A stretch of DNA of 64,000 nucleotides, from the NCBI GenBank assembly GCA_020881835.1, contig CP052876.1, positions 682,001 to 746,000 of the forward strand, written 5' to 3'. This document shows, piece by piece, positions 26,281-33,509 of the stretch. The stretch's first letter is position 1; every line of letters starts with the position of its first letter. Below the pieces are notes generated by a model. It was not told the DNA's origin. It made no database searches and saw only the letters and a program-made list of their open reading frames with translations. A program made the position numbers and the translations under genes. Source of the DNA: Kineosporiaceae bacterium SCSIO 59966 (GTDB taxonomy: Bacteria > Actinomycetota > Actinomycetes > Actinomycetales > SCSIO-59966).

Positions 26281-27477
26281 TCAGCAGCCGACGTCGAACC
26301 AGGACCGGGCAGTCGCCGCCCTGCCGGGCGACCAGGGCAGGTCCGCGCCCCAGTCCCGGAACGCCGCCGGCGTCCTCGCCCACTGCGCCGCAGCGACCCT
26401 CAGCAGGTCGTCGCGCTCGGCCGGCGCCGCGACCCCGACGACCCCCAGGTCGTGCAGCAGGCGGCCGTCCACCTCGTCCCCGCGGACCAGGGCCGCGACG
26501 ACGTCCGGGTCGACGTCCCGCCGGACCGCCCAGGACGGGGACCGCACGCCCGGCCCGGTGCCGTCCGGCGGGCGCCGGACCCACACGTCGAGGCCGGGTA
26601 GGTGGACGAGCGTCGGACGCACCCCGACGACGTCGGCGGGGCCGACGGTCAGCTCGAGGGCCGCGTCGAGGACGTGGAACGGCCCGTAGCAGAGGTCTCC
26701 GCCGGCGTGCACGACGACGTCGTGGTGGCGCGGGACGAGGTCGTGGCTGGCAGGGCGGTCCACCCGGACGACGTCCGGCGGCGCCCACCCGGAGGGCCAC
26801 GACTGCCGGACCAGGACGGCGTCGCCCGTCACGACGACCCGGACGGCGGGGGGCTGGCGGACCTGGCGGAGCAGCGCGGCGCGGCGGGCCCGCACGGCCA
26901 CGTCCCGGCGGGTCAGCGGGTCGGCGGTGTGCCCGACGTGTGTGCCGGCGACCACGTCGGCGAGGTCCGCGCCCACCAGCCGCCGGACGACGAGGGGCAG
27001 CGGGCCGGTCACCGCCGGCACCCCGGCCAGCGCGAGGGCCTGCAGGACGCGGGCGTACTCGACGGGCCCGCGGGTGGCGGCCAGGGGCAGGCGCAGGTGC
27101 CGCACACCGCGCAGCGCGGCGAGCTGGGCCCGGGTCGGGGCGTCGCCGGTCAGCTGGGCGACCACGGCGCCGGTGGCGTCGTCGAGGACCACCAGGTCAC
27201 CGTCCGGGTCGCCGTCCGCGTCGCCGCTGCCCCGCCGGGTCGCGGTGACGGCCGGAGCCGGCGACCCGAGGCCGGCGGCCTCGTCGTCCCAGGGACCGGG
27301 TGGCTCGGCTGCCAGGTCCAGGGCCACCGGGGCGGTGTCCGGCAGCGTCCGCACGGCGGTCGCCAGCTCCTCGGCCGACGCCGAGGCGGCCCACCGCCAG
27401 GTGGGGTCGGACGGGCCGCCGGCGCCGTCCGCGCCATCCCGTAGGGTGCCGCCGACACCGGTGCCGTCGTCGGTCAC
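26281..27477 (-). CDS. GT2-like paralogue without the acidic motif
   Basis: 398 residues, not a family I recognise by name. Reading it against the protein at 10826-12766 shows the same layout. Residues 94-205 match that protein's ~275-385 segment (GPVEYARVLQALALAGVPAV...RRLVGA). Residues ~255-302 match its GT2 core, but DDDDWYGPDHL is replaced by GGDLCYGPFHV, followed by ADVVG and LPGLDVWVRR in register. It is therefore probably a non-catalytic or altered-specificity relative. It starts with GTG at 27477, is divergent from the GT2 gene at 27552 and convergent with the giant transferase. It may be a regulatory partner. Confidence 0.78.
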   Translation of the reverse strand: MTDDGTGVGGTLRDGADGAGGPSDPTWRWAASASAEELATAVRTLPDTAPVALDLAAEPPGPWDDEAAGLGSPAPAVTATRRGSGDADGDPDGDLVVLDDATGAVVAQLTGDAPTRAQLAALRGVRHLRLPLAATRGPVEYARVLQALALAGVPAVTGPLPLVVRRLVGADLADVVAGTHVGHTADPLTRRDVAVRARRAALLRQVRQPPAVRVVVTGDAVLVRQSWPSGWAPPDVVRVDRPASHDLVPRHHDVVVHAGGDLCYGPFHVLDAALELTVGPADVVGVRPTLVHLPGLDVWVRRPPDGTGPGVRSPSWAVRRDVDPDVVAALVRGDEVDGRLLHDLGVVGVAAPAERDDLLRVAAAQWARTPAAFRDWGADLPWSPGRAATARSWFDVGC

Positions 27478-27551
27478 TGCGCTGCTCAGGCTGGCCCCCG
27501 GTCAGGACGGCGGGATCGGGCTGGTGCAGCCTACCGAGCGATGGAGCCCCC

Positions 27552-28997
27552 GTGACCCAGCAGACGTCGGCACCCGCCGGTGCAGCGCCGCCCGTCACGG
27601 TGCGGCGCAACGACTGGCACACCGTGCCGGTGCCCCCGGTCGGGACGTGGACACCCACCCTCAGCGTCACGGTCGTCATCCCGGCCAAGGACTGCCAGCG
27701 CGAGCTCGACCGGACCCTCGCCGCCCTGGCCCGGCAGACCTACCCCGAGGAGCTGCTCGACGTCGTCGTCGTCGACGACGCCTCCGAGCCGGCCCTGCAG
27801 CTGCCGGACCTGCGGCCGCGCCGGACCGCGCTGGTCCGGCTCGAGGCCGCCGAGGGCCACGGCAGTGGCCGCGGCCGGCACGCCGGGGCGCAGCACAGCG
27901 ACGCCGACGTCCTGCTCTTTCTCGACGCGGACATGATCGCGTTCCGGGACCACGTCGAGGCGCACGCCCGCTGGCACCACGTCCTGGCCGACGCGGTCGT
28001 ACTGGGCTACAAGCACTTCGTCGACGTCGACGGCGTCACACCCGAGCAGACCGCTGACGCGGTGGCCACGGAGGACCTCGACCGGCTGCTCGGCGGCCGG
28101 CGCTGGCAGCGGCACGTCTGGGTGGAGGACTTCATCCGGGACGCCGACGACCTGCGGGCCGATGCCGAGGACCTCTTCCTCGCCGTCGTCGGGGCCACCG
28201 TGTCCGTGCCCCGCCGGTTGTACGAGGAGGCGGGCGGCTTCGCCACCTACGGGCTGCGCGGCATCGTGGACACCGAGTTCGGCTACCGGGTGTTCACCGC
28301 CGGCGCCGTGCTGGTCCCCGAGCCGGCGGCCCGCTCCGTGCACCAGGGCGCTCGGAACTTCGCCGTCCGCGGGGACGACATCAAACGGGCCCGGGTCGGC
28401 CTGGCCGCCAACCGGCTCCCGGTCCCACTGTTCCGGCTGCCGCAGCGCGGCCGGCGCTGGGCGGTGCCGCGGGTGCGGGCCATCGTGCCGGCGAGCGGGG
28501 CGACACCCGAGCAGGTGCAGCTGACCGTGGACTCCGTGCTCGCCTCCACGGTGACCGACCTCGACGTCACCGTCGTGGGCATGCGGGACGACGCGGGCAC
28601 CCGCTGGGTCCGGGACTACGTCGCCCACGACCCCCGGGTGACGTTCACGGACGAGCGACCGGCCTCCGGCTTCCCCAGCCCCTACACCCTCGTCGTCCCC
28701 GCCGGGGTCGCCGTCGGGGCGACGGCGGTCGCCGACCTGCTCGACCGGCTCACCGGTGAGCGCCTCGGCCTCCTGCGGCAGACCGTCGACGGCGCGGACG
28801 CCGCCGTGGAGCTGTGGGCCACCAGGGCGCTGCAGCGCTGTCAACGGCACCGGGGGGCCGAGCCGCTGGACGCCGCCGCCGACCGGCTGTTCGGCAGTGC
28901 CTGGGTGCCCGGTTCGGACGCCGGCACCCACCTCGTCGTCCCGGACGTCACCCGCCAGGGGATGGTCTACGACGCGTGGGAGTCGCCCGCGTCGTGA
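27552..28997 (+). CDS. GT2 glycosyltransferase with degenerate second domain
   Basis: 481 residues. The N-terminal GT2 domain has VTVVIPAKDCQRELDRTLAAL, VVVDDASEPALQL, the metal motif LFLDADMI and, at the acceptor side, GGFATYGLRGIVDTEFGYRV. The C-terminal ~150 residues look like a second, poorly conserved GT2-like domain (VRAIVPASGATPEQVQLTVDSVL). The GTG at 27552 is chosen because the frame becomes GT2-like from there; TACCGA lies 14 nt upstream. Its last 31 bp overlap the 3' end of the minus-strand gene at 28967. Confidence 0.86.
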   Translation: MTQQTSAPAGAAPPVTVRRNDWHTVPVPPVGTWTPTLSVTVVIPAKDCQRELDRTLAALARQTYPEELLDVVVVDDASEPALQLPDLRPRRTALVRLEAAEGHGSGRGRHAGAQHSDADVLLFLDADMIAFRDHVEAHARWHHVLADAVVLGYKHFVDVDGVTPEQTADAVATEDLDRLLGGRRWQRHVWVEDFIRDADDLRADAEDLFLAVVGATVSVPRRLYEEAGGFATYGLRGIVDTEFGYRVFTAGAVLVPEPAARSVHQGARNFAVRGDDIKRARVGLAANRLPVPLFRLPQRGRRWAVPRVRAIVPASGATPEQVQLTVDSVLASTVTDLDVTVVGMRDDAGTRWVRDYVAHDPRVTFTDERPASGFPSPYTLVVPAGVAVGATAVADLLDRLTGERLGLLRQTVDGADAAVELWATRALQRCQRHRGAEPLDAAADRLFGSAWVPGSDAGTHLVVPDVTRQGMVYDAWESPAS

Positions 28998-29368
28998 CGG
29001 TGGGCCGCTGCGTTGCGCTCCCGGGCCAGGTCGGCGAGCCGCTCGAGCGCCTCGAGCAGCTCGGCGTGCCGCGCGGCCGCGTCCAGCCGCTCGGCGCCCA
29101 GCGCGTCGAGGACGGGAGCGTTGTCAGTGGCCGGCGGGCCAGCGGTCCGTCGGGTCGCGCGGTCGAGCAGGACGTCGAGGCGGGTGTCGAGCCGGCGCAC
29201 CCGGCGCCACAGCAGCAGCAGGCCCAGCAGCACGCCGGTCTGCAGCACGACGACCAGGGCCAGCGCCGCACTGCCCTCACCAAAAGCCGCCCACACCGCT
29301 CCGAGAGCCCCCACGGCCGCGACGGCGGCGGCGACGGGGCGCGCGTGTCGGTCGCTCGGGCGGGGCAC
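28967..29368 (-). CDS. Small two-helix membrane protein with coiled coil (paralogue)
   Basis: 133 residues, family not recognised. Two hydrophobic helices (AAAVAAVGALGAVWAAF and ALALVVVLQTGVLLGLLLLW) are followed by a basic helical stretch (RRVRRLDTRLDVLLDRATRR) and a block VLDALGAERLDAAARHAELLEAL. That block is nearly the same as in the 10386-10829 protein, marking the two as paralogues. The GTG at 29368 has TAGTCT 6 nt upstream (leaderless). The 3' end overlaps the convergent GT2 gene by 31 bp. It is divergent from rmlB. Confidence 0.84.
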   Translation of the reverse strand: MPRPSDRHARPVAAAVAAVGALGAVWAAFGEGSAALALVVVLQTGVLLGLLLLWRRVRRLDTRLDVLLDRATRRTAGPPATDNAPVLDALGAERLDAAARHAELLEALERLADLARERNAAAHRHDAGDSHAS

Positions 29369-29374
29369 GCGGCG

Positions 29375-29380
29375 AGACTA
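29375..29380 (-). promoter_or_regulatory. -10 box of the small membrane protein gene
   Basis: TAGTCT on the minus strand, 6 nt before the GTG at 29368, without Shine-Dalgarno. Confidence 0.5.
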
Positions 29381-29410
29381 CCGACGGGGCACCTGGCGTC
29401 GGCCGGGCTG

Positions 29411-29416
29411 TACCGT
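29411..29416 (+). promoter_or_regulatory. -10 box of rmlB
   Basis: TACCGT, 8 nt before the rmlB ATG. No Shine-Dalgarno is present. Confidence 0.5.
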
Positions 29417-29424
29417 CGCGCCCC

Positions 29425-30411
29425 ATGAGAATCGTCGTCACCGGGGGAGCCGGGTTCATCGGATCCCACTTCGTCCGCGAGACGCTCACCGACCGCTACC
29501 CGGCGCTGGCGGGCGCCGAGGTCGTCGTGTACGACAAGCTCACCTACGCGGGGAACCTGCGCAACCTCGACCCGGTCGCCGACCACCCGCGGCTGCACGT
29601 CGTGGAGGCCGACATCCTCGACGGGCCGATGGTCGACCAGGTGCTCTCCGGCGCGGACGCCGTCGTCCACTTCGCTGCCGAGTCGCACGTCGACCGGTCG
29701 ATCCTCGGCGCGGCCGAGTTCGTCATGACGAACGTCGTCGGCACGCAGACCCTCCTGGACGCCGCGCTGCGGCACGGTGTCAGCCGGTTCGTCCACGTCT
29801 CCACCGACGAGGTGTACGGCTCGATCGACGAGGGCTCGTGGACCGAGGAGGAGCCGCTGCGGCCGAACTCCCCGTACAGCGCGAGCAAGGCCAGCAGCGA
29901 CCTCATCGCCCTCGCCTACGCTCGCACCCACGGCCTGCCGGTCGTCGTCACCCGGTGCTCGAACAACTACGGGCCCTACCAGTTCCCGGAGAAGGTCATC
30001 CCGCTGTTCGTCACGAACCTGCTCGACGGCGGCACGGTGCCGCTGTACGGGGACGGGCTGAACGTCCGTGACTGGCTGCACGTCGACGACCACTGCCGCG
30101 GGATCGCGCTCGTGCTCGAGGGTGGCCGCGCCGGCGAGGTGTACAACATCGGCGGCGGCACCGAGCTGACCAACCGCCAGCTCACCGAGCTGCTGCTCGC
30201 CGCCTGCGGCGCCGACTGGTCCCGCGTCGAGCACGTCGAGGACCGCAAGGCCCACGACCGGCGCTACTCCGTCGACATCACCAAGATCTCGCAGGAGCTC
30301 GGCTACGCCCCGCAGGTCCGCTTCGAGCAGGGCCTGGCCGACACGGTTGCCTGGTACCGGGACCACCGGGACTGGTGGGAGCCGCTGAAGCGGCGGGCGG
30401 CCCTGCGGTGA
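29425..30411 (+). CDS. rmlB: dTDP-glucose 4,6-dehydratase
   Basis: This 328-residue short-chain dehydrogenase-type enzyme makes dTDP-4-keto-6-deoxyglucose. NAD loop TGGAGFIGSHF at the N-terminus, AAESHVDRSI, the STDEVYGS active-site segment and the catalytic YSASK (PYSASKASSDL). RCSNNYGPYQFPEKVIPLF and DWLHVDDHC are typical of RmlB. The ATG at 29425 follows TACCGT at 8 nt. The rmlD start overlaps its stop by 4 bp. Confidence 0.97.
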   Translation: MRIVVTGGAGFIGSHFVRETLTDRYPALAGAEVVVYDKLTYAGNLRNLDPVADHPRLHVVEADILDGPMVDQVLSGADAVVHFAAESHVDRSILGAAEFVMTNVVGTQTLLDAALRHGVSRFVHVSTDEVYGSIDEGSWTEEEPLRPNSPYSASKASSDLIALAYARTHGLPVVVTRCSNNYGPYQFPEKVIPLFVTNLLDGGTVPLYGDGLNVRDWLHVDDHCRGIALVLEGGRAGEVYNIGGGTELTNRQLTELLLAACGADWSRVEHVEDRKAHDRRYSVDITKISQELGYAPQVRFEQGLADTVAWYRDHRDWWEPLKRRAALR

Positions 30412-31289
30412 CGAGCCCCGGTGGCGCTGGGGCGGGGGCCGGTCGGTGGGTGGTCACCGGCGCCACCGGGATGCTCGGCACCGACGTGGTGGCGGCGCTC
30501 GCCGGCCGGGACGTGCTGGCGCTGACCCGGGCGGACCTCGACGTCACTGACGCCGACGCCGTCCGCGCCGCGATCGAGCCCGGCGACGTCGTCGTCAACT
30601 GCGCCGCGTGGACCGACGTCGACGGCGCCGAGACCGCCGAGGGCGCCGCCTTTGCCGTCAACGCCGTCGGCCCCGCCGTCCTCGCCCGCGCCTGTGCGCA
30701 GCGCGGCGCCCGGCTCGTGCACGTCTCCACCGACTACGTCTTCGCCGGGACGGCGTCCGAGCCCTACCCGGAGGACGCGCTCGTCGCGCCCCGCTCCGCC
30801 TACGGGCGGACCAAGGCCGCGGGGGAGTGGGCGGTGCGCGCCGAGCACCCGAGCGGGTCGTGGGTGCTGCGCACCGCGTGGCTGTACGGGCGGCACGGCG
30901 GCTGCTTCCCCGCGACGGTGCTGCGGCTGCTCGCCGAGCGGGGCTCCCTCGACGTCGTCGACGACCAGCACGGTCAGCCCACGTGGACGCGCGACCTGGC
31001 CCGCCGCATCGTCGACACCGTCGAGCGCGGCGCGCCGCCCGGCACCTACCACGCCACGGCGTCCGGGCGCACGACGTGGTTCGGGCTGGCCCGGCTACTC
31101 GCCGGGCTCGCCGGCTACGACTCCGGCGCCGTCCGAGCCACCGACTCGGCGGCCTTCCCCCGCCCGGCTCCGCGGCCGGCGTTCTCCGTGCTCGGCCACG
31201 CCGGGTGGGCCGCCGCAGGTCTCGATCCGATGCCGATCTGGGACGAATCGGTCCGAAGGGCTTACGCCGAGGGCGTCTTCGACCGATGA
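30408..31289 (+). CDS. rmlD: dTDP-4-dehydrorhamnose reductase
   Basis: A 293-residue enzyme for the last step of dTDP-L-rhamnose synthesis. It has the NADPH loop VTGATGMLGTDVV, NCAAWTDVDGAE, VHVSTDYVFAG, the YGRTKAAGEW active-site motif, VLRTAWLYG and DQHGQPTW. The GTG at 30408 overlaps the rmlB stop (GTGA), so it is translationally coupled. With rmlA and rmlC at 15.4-16.9 kb all four rhamnose genes are within the window, although split into two units. Confidence 0.96.
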   Translation: MTSPGGAGAGAGRWVVTGATGMLGTDVVAALAGRDVLALTRADLDVTDADAVRAAIEPGDVVVNCAAWTDVDGAETAEGAAFAVNAVGPAVLARACAQRGARLVHVSTDYVFAGTASEPYPEDALVAPRSAYGRTKAAGEWAVRAEHPSGSWVLRTAWLYGRHGGCFPATVLRLLAERGSLDVVDDQHGQPTWTRDLARRIVDTVERGAPPGTYHATASGRTTWFGLARLLAGLAGYDSGAVRATDSAAFPRPAPRPAFSVLGHAGWAAAGLDPMPIWDESVRRAYAEGVFDR

Positions 31290-31321
31290 TGCGGGTACGA
31301 CTGTCTCCGGGAGAACTCACT

Positions 31322-33346
31322 GTGAACCTCAGCCGCTGGGTCGCGATGACCGCAGCCTCCGTCCTGACCGCCGCCGCAGCCGTCGTCGCCGCCCCGACCG
31401 CGACCGCCGCGACGTGCCCGGCCCCGGGCGGCCAGCCCGCCGCTGCCGCCCCCGGGCCGGCGGACGCGGAGTTCCTGATCCAGGGGCACGGCTGGGGCCA
31501 CAGCATGGGCATGAGCCAGTACGGCGCCCAAGGCGCAGCCACCCTCGGCTGCACCTCCACCGACATCCTCACCACGTACTACGCCGGCCTGCGGGTCGCC
31601 GACCGCGACCTGCACCACCGCGTACTCATCGACATGCTGACCAACGGCCCCGGCTTCGCCACCGTGCTCGCCGAGAGCGGCCCGGTGGTGTGGCGGACGA
31701 CGTCCGCGGCGGGTGAGACCCTCGAGGTCGTCCAGCCGCAGGGGACGACGTGGGCGGCGCGCCGCGACGGCAGCGGGCTCAAGGTCCGCTCCGGCCCGTC
31801 CCTGCAGGACCCCTCCGTCCCCGGCCTGCAGTACGTCGAGCCGGGGCAGAAGCTGCGGGTCGACCACCCGGGCACGGTGGTGCGGGTCCGCACGTACACG
31901 TCGTCCGGGTCGGTGCACCTGGACCGGCGGGCCAGCTACGACTTCACCACCCTGGTGGGCACCGACCGCGGCCTGACCGTCCGCGAGGTGATGGAGGACA
32001 ACGCCCGCGGGCAGGCGGTGCTGAAGTACCTGCGCGGCATTGCCGAGATGCCGGTGTCCTGGCACATCGAGGCGCACAAGGCCCAGATGATCGCCGCCCG
32101 GACGTACCTGCTCGGCAAGTTCAACGCCACCGAGCAGGGCTACCTCATCCTGCCGACGCCCGCGCACCAGAACTGGCTCGGGACGACGCAGGAGGAGCGC
32201 GACCGTGACGGGGGCGGCACGCAGCGCGAGGCCGTCCGGCTGACCACCACCGCGACCGGCGGGCACGTCCTGGTCACCTCCTCCGGCGCGGTCGCCCGCG
32301 ACGTCCTCTACACCTCCTCGCACGGCGGGTGGAGCGAGAGCAACGCGTTCGTCTACGGCACCGCGCCGGTGCCGCACCTGCGGGCGCTGGACGACAGCCG
32401 GTGGGACGCCGCCGGCGGCAACCCCTACCGCTCGTGGACCGTCGGAGCGAGTGCCGACCAGCTGGGACGGGCCTTCGGGATGGACACCGTCCTCAACGTC
32501 AGCGTCCCACCACAGGGAGACCCCCAGCGGACTGTCGTCACCGTGAGCGGCCTGATCGACGGGCAGGCCGTCGTCCGTGACTTCACCGGCTGGGACACCC
32601 GGCAGCGGCTGCAGAACGTCCTCGGCACCGCCGTCCGCTCTCCGGGGATGACGTTCGTCCGGCAGGTCGTCGACACGACCGGTGCCGTGCCGGTGAGCGG
32701 CGACGTCGACGGTGACGGCGTCACCGACATCGGATGGTTCAACGCGGGGCAGTGGGCCTTCCGGACCGCTGACGGCAAGGTTCTGCGGGCGGCCTTCGGC
32801 CAGCCGGGGGACGAGCCGGTCGTCGGTGACTTCAACGACGACGGCCGCGACGACATCGGTGTGTTCCGCGGTGGCACCTGGCTCGTCCGGTTCTCGGTGT
32901 CCGGCGGCCCCGCCCAGATGAGCTTCAGCTACGGCCGGGAGGGGGACCTCCCGCTCGCCGGACGGTGGGCGGGCAGCACCCGCGACGGGGTCGCCGTGGT
33001 GCGCGGCAAGCAGTGGTTCGTCCGCGCCACGCCGACATCGGGTGTCGCCCACTCCTCGTTCACCTGGGGGCGCGACGGCGACGTGCCGGTGGTCGGCGCA
33101 TGGCTCGGCGACGGCGTCGACCGGCCGGGGCTGGTGCGCGGCAAGGACTGGTTCCTCGGCACGTCGATCCAGCGGCCGAAGACCGTGTGGTCGTTCGCGG
33201 TCGGCAGGGTCACCGACCGCCCCCTGACCGGTGACTGGGACGGTGACGGCGTCCACACGGGAGGGCTGGTCCGGGACACGACGTTCTTCCGGCTGCTCGA
33301 CCACGAGGGCCGCGTGGCGCCGACCACCGTCGAGTTCCGCGGCTGA
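31322..33346 (+). CDS. Secreted SpoIID-like protein with C-terminal five-repeat module
   Basis: 674 residues. A signal peptide (residues ~1-34, ending ATATAA before TCPAPG) is followed by a SpoIID/amidase-enhancer domain at ~45-440: GHGWGHSMGMSQYGAQGAA, TTYYAG, AHKAQMIAARTYLLGKF, VTSSGAVARDVLYTSSHGG. Residues 456-674 are five repeats of ~43 residues beginning P-V-x-G-D-W/V-D-G-D-G. The same module is on the amidase that follows and on the protein at 57745. The GTG at 31322 is preferred because a GGGAGA Shine-Dalgarno precedes it and the signal peptide starts there. It likely acts on peptidoglycan outside the cell. Confidence 0.9.
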   Translation: MNLSRWVAMTAASVLTAAAAVVAAPTATAATCPAPGGQPAAAAPGPADAEFLIQGHGWGHSMGMSQYGAQGAATLGCTSTDILTTYYAGLRVADRDLHHRVLIDMLTNGPGFATVLAESGPVVWRTTSAAGETLEVVQPQGTTWAARRDGSGLKVRSGPSLQDPSVPGLQYVEPGQKLRVDHPGTVVRVRTYTSSGSVHLDRRASYDFTTLVGTDRGLTVREVMEDNARGQAVLKYLRGIAEMPVSWHIEAHKAQMIAARTYLLGKFNATEQGYLILPTPAHQNWLGTTQEERDRDGGGTQREAVRLTTTATGGHVLVTSSGAVARDVLYTSSHGGWSESNAFVYGTAPVPHLRALDDSRWDAAGGNPYRSWTVGASADQLGRAFGMDTVLNVSVPPQGDPQRTVVTVSGLIDGQAVVRDFTGWDTRQRLQNVLGTAVRSPGMTFVRQVVDTTGAVPVSGDVDGDGVTDIGWFNAGQWAFRTADGKVLRAAFGQPGDEPVVGDFNDDGRDDIGVFRGGTWLVRFSVSGGPAQMSFSYGREGDLPLAGRWAGSTRDGVAVVRGKQWFVRATPTSGVAHSSFTWGRDGDVPVVGAWLGDGVDRPGLVRGKDWFLGTSIQRPKTVWSFAVGRVTDRPLTGDWDGDGVHTGGLVRDTTFFRLLDHEGRVAPTTVEFRG

Positions 33347-33411
33347 CCCCCGATCGACCCCGAAACGGACAGATGTCACCAAAGGTTCGTGACTGATGTG
33401 ACTCCCGGTGA

Positions 33412-33440
33412 TTGTGTGGTGTGAGTTCTGTATGTAGATT
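33412..33440 (+). promoter_or_regulatory. Promoter of the amidase gene
   Basis: TTGTGT (33412-33417), 17-bp spacer and TAGATT (33435-33440) in an unusually AT-rich 163-bp gap. An AAGGAA Shine-Dalgarno lies 8 nt before the ATG at 33510, giving a leader of about 60 nt. I found no known riboswitch core. Confidence 0.55.
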
Positions 33441-33509
33441 CCTCTACACCCGGGCCCAGTCCGTGCCGATGAGGACGGTGACCCGGTCGTCAAGCAAGGA
33501 ATCTCTCTC

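Noticed and set aside
5513-31289. Reading the locus as a Wzx/Wzy-dependent O-antigen type cluster
   Set aside because: No flippase or polymerase of the Wzx/Wzy type is present; export is explained by Wzm/Wzt.
33347-33509. Possible riboswitch upstream of the cell-wall amidase
   Set aside because: Cyclic di-AMP riboswitches precede wall hydrolases in actinobacteria, but I could not find their conserved core here. Only a promoter and Shine-Dalgarno are supported.
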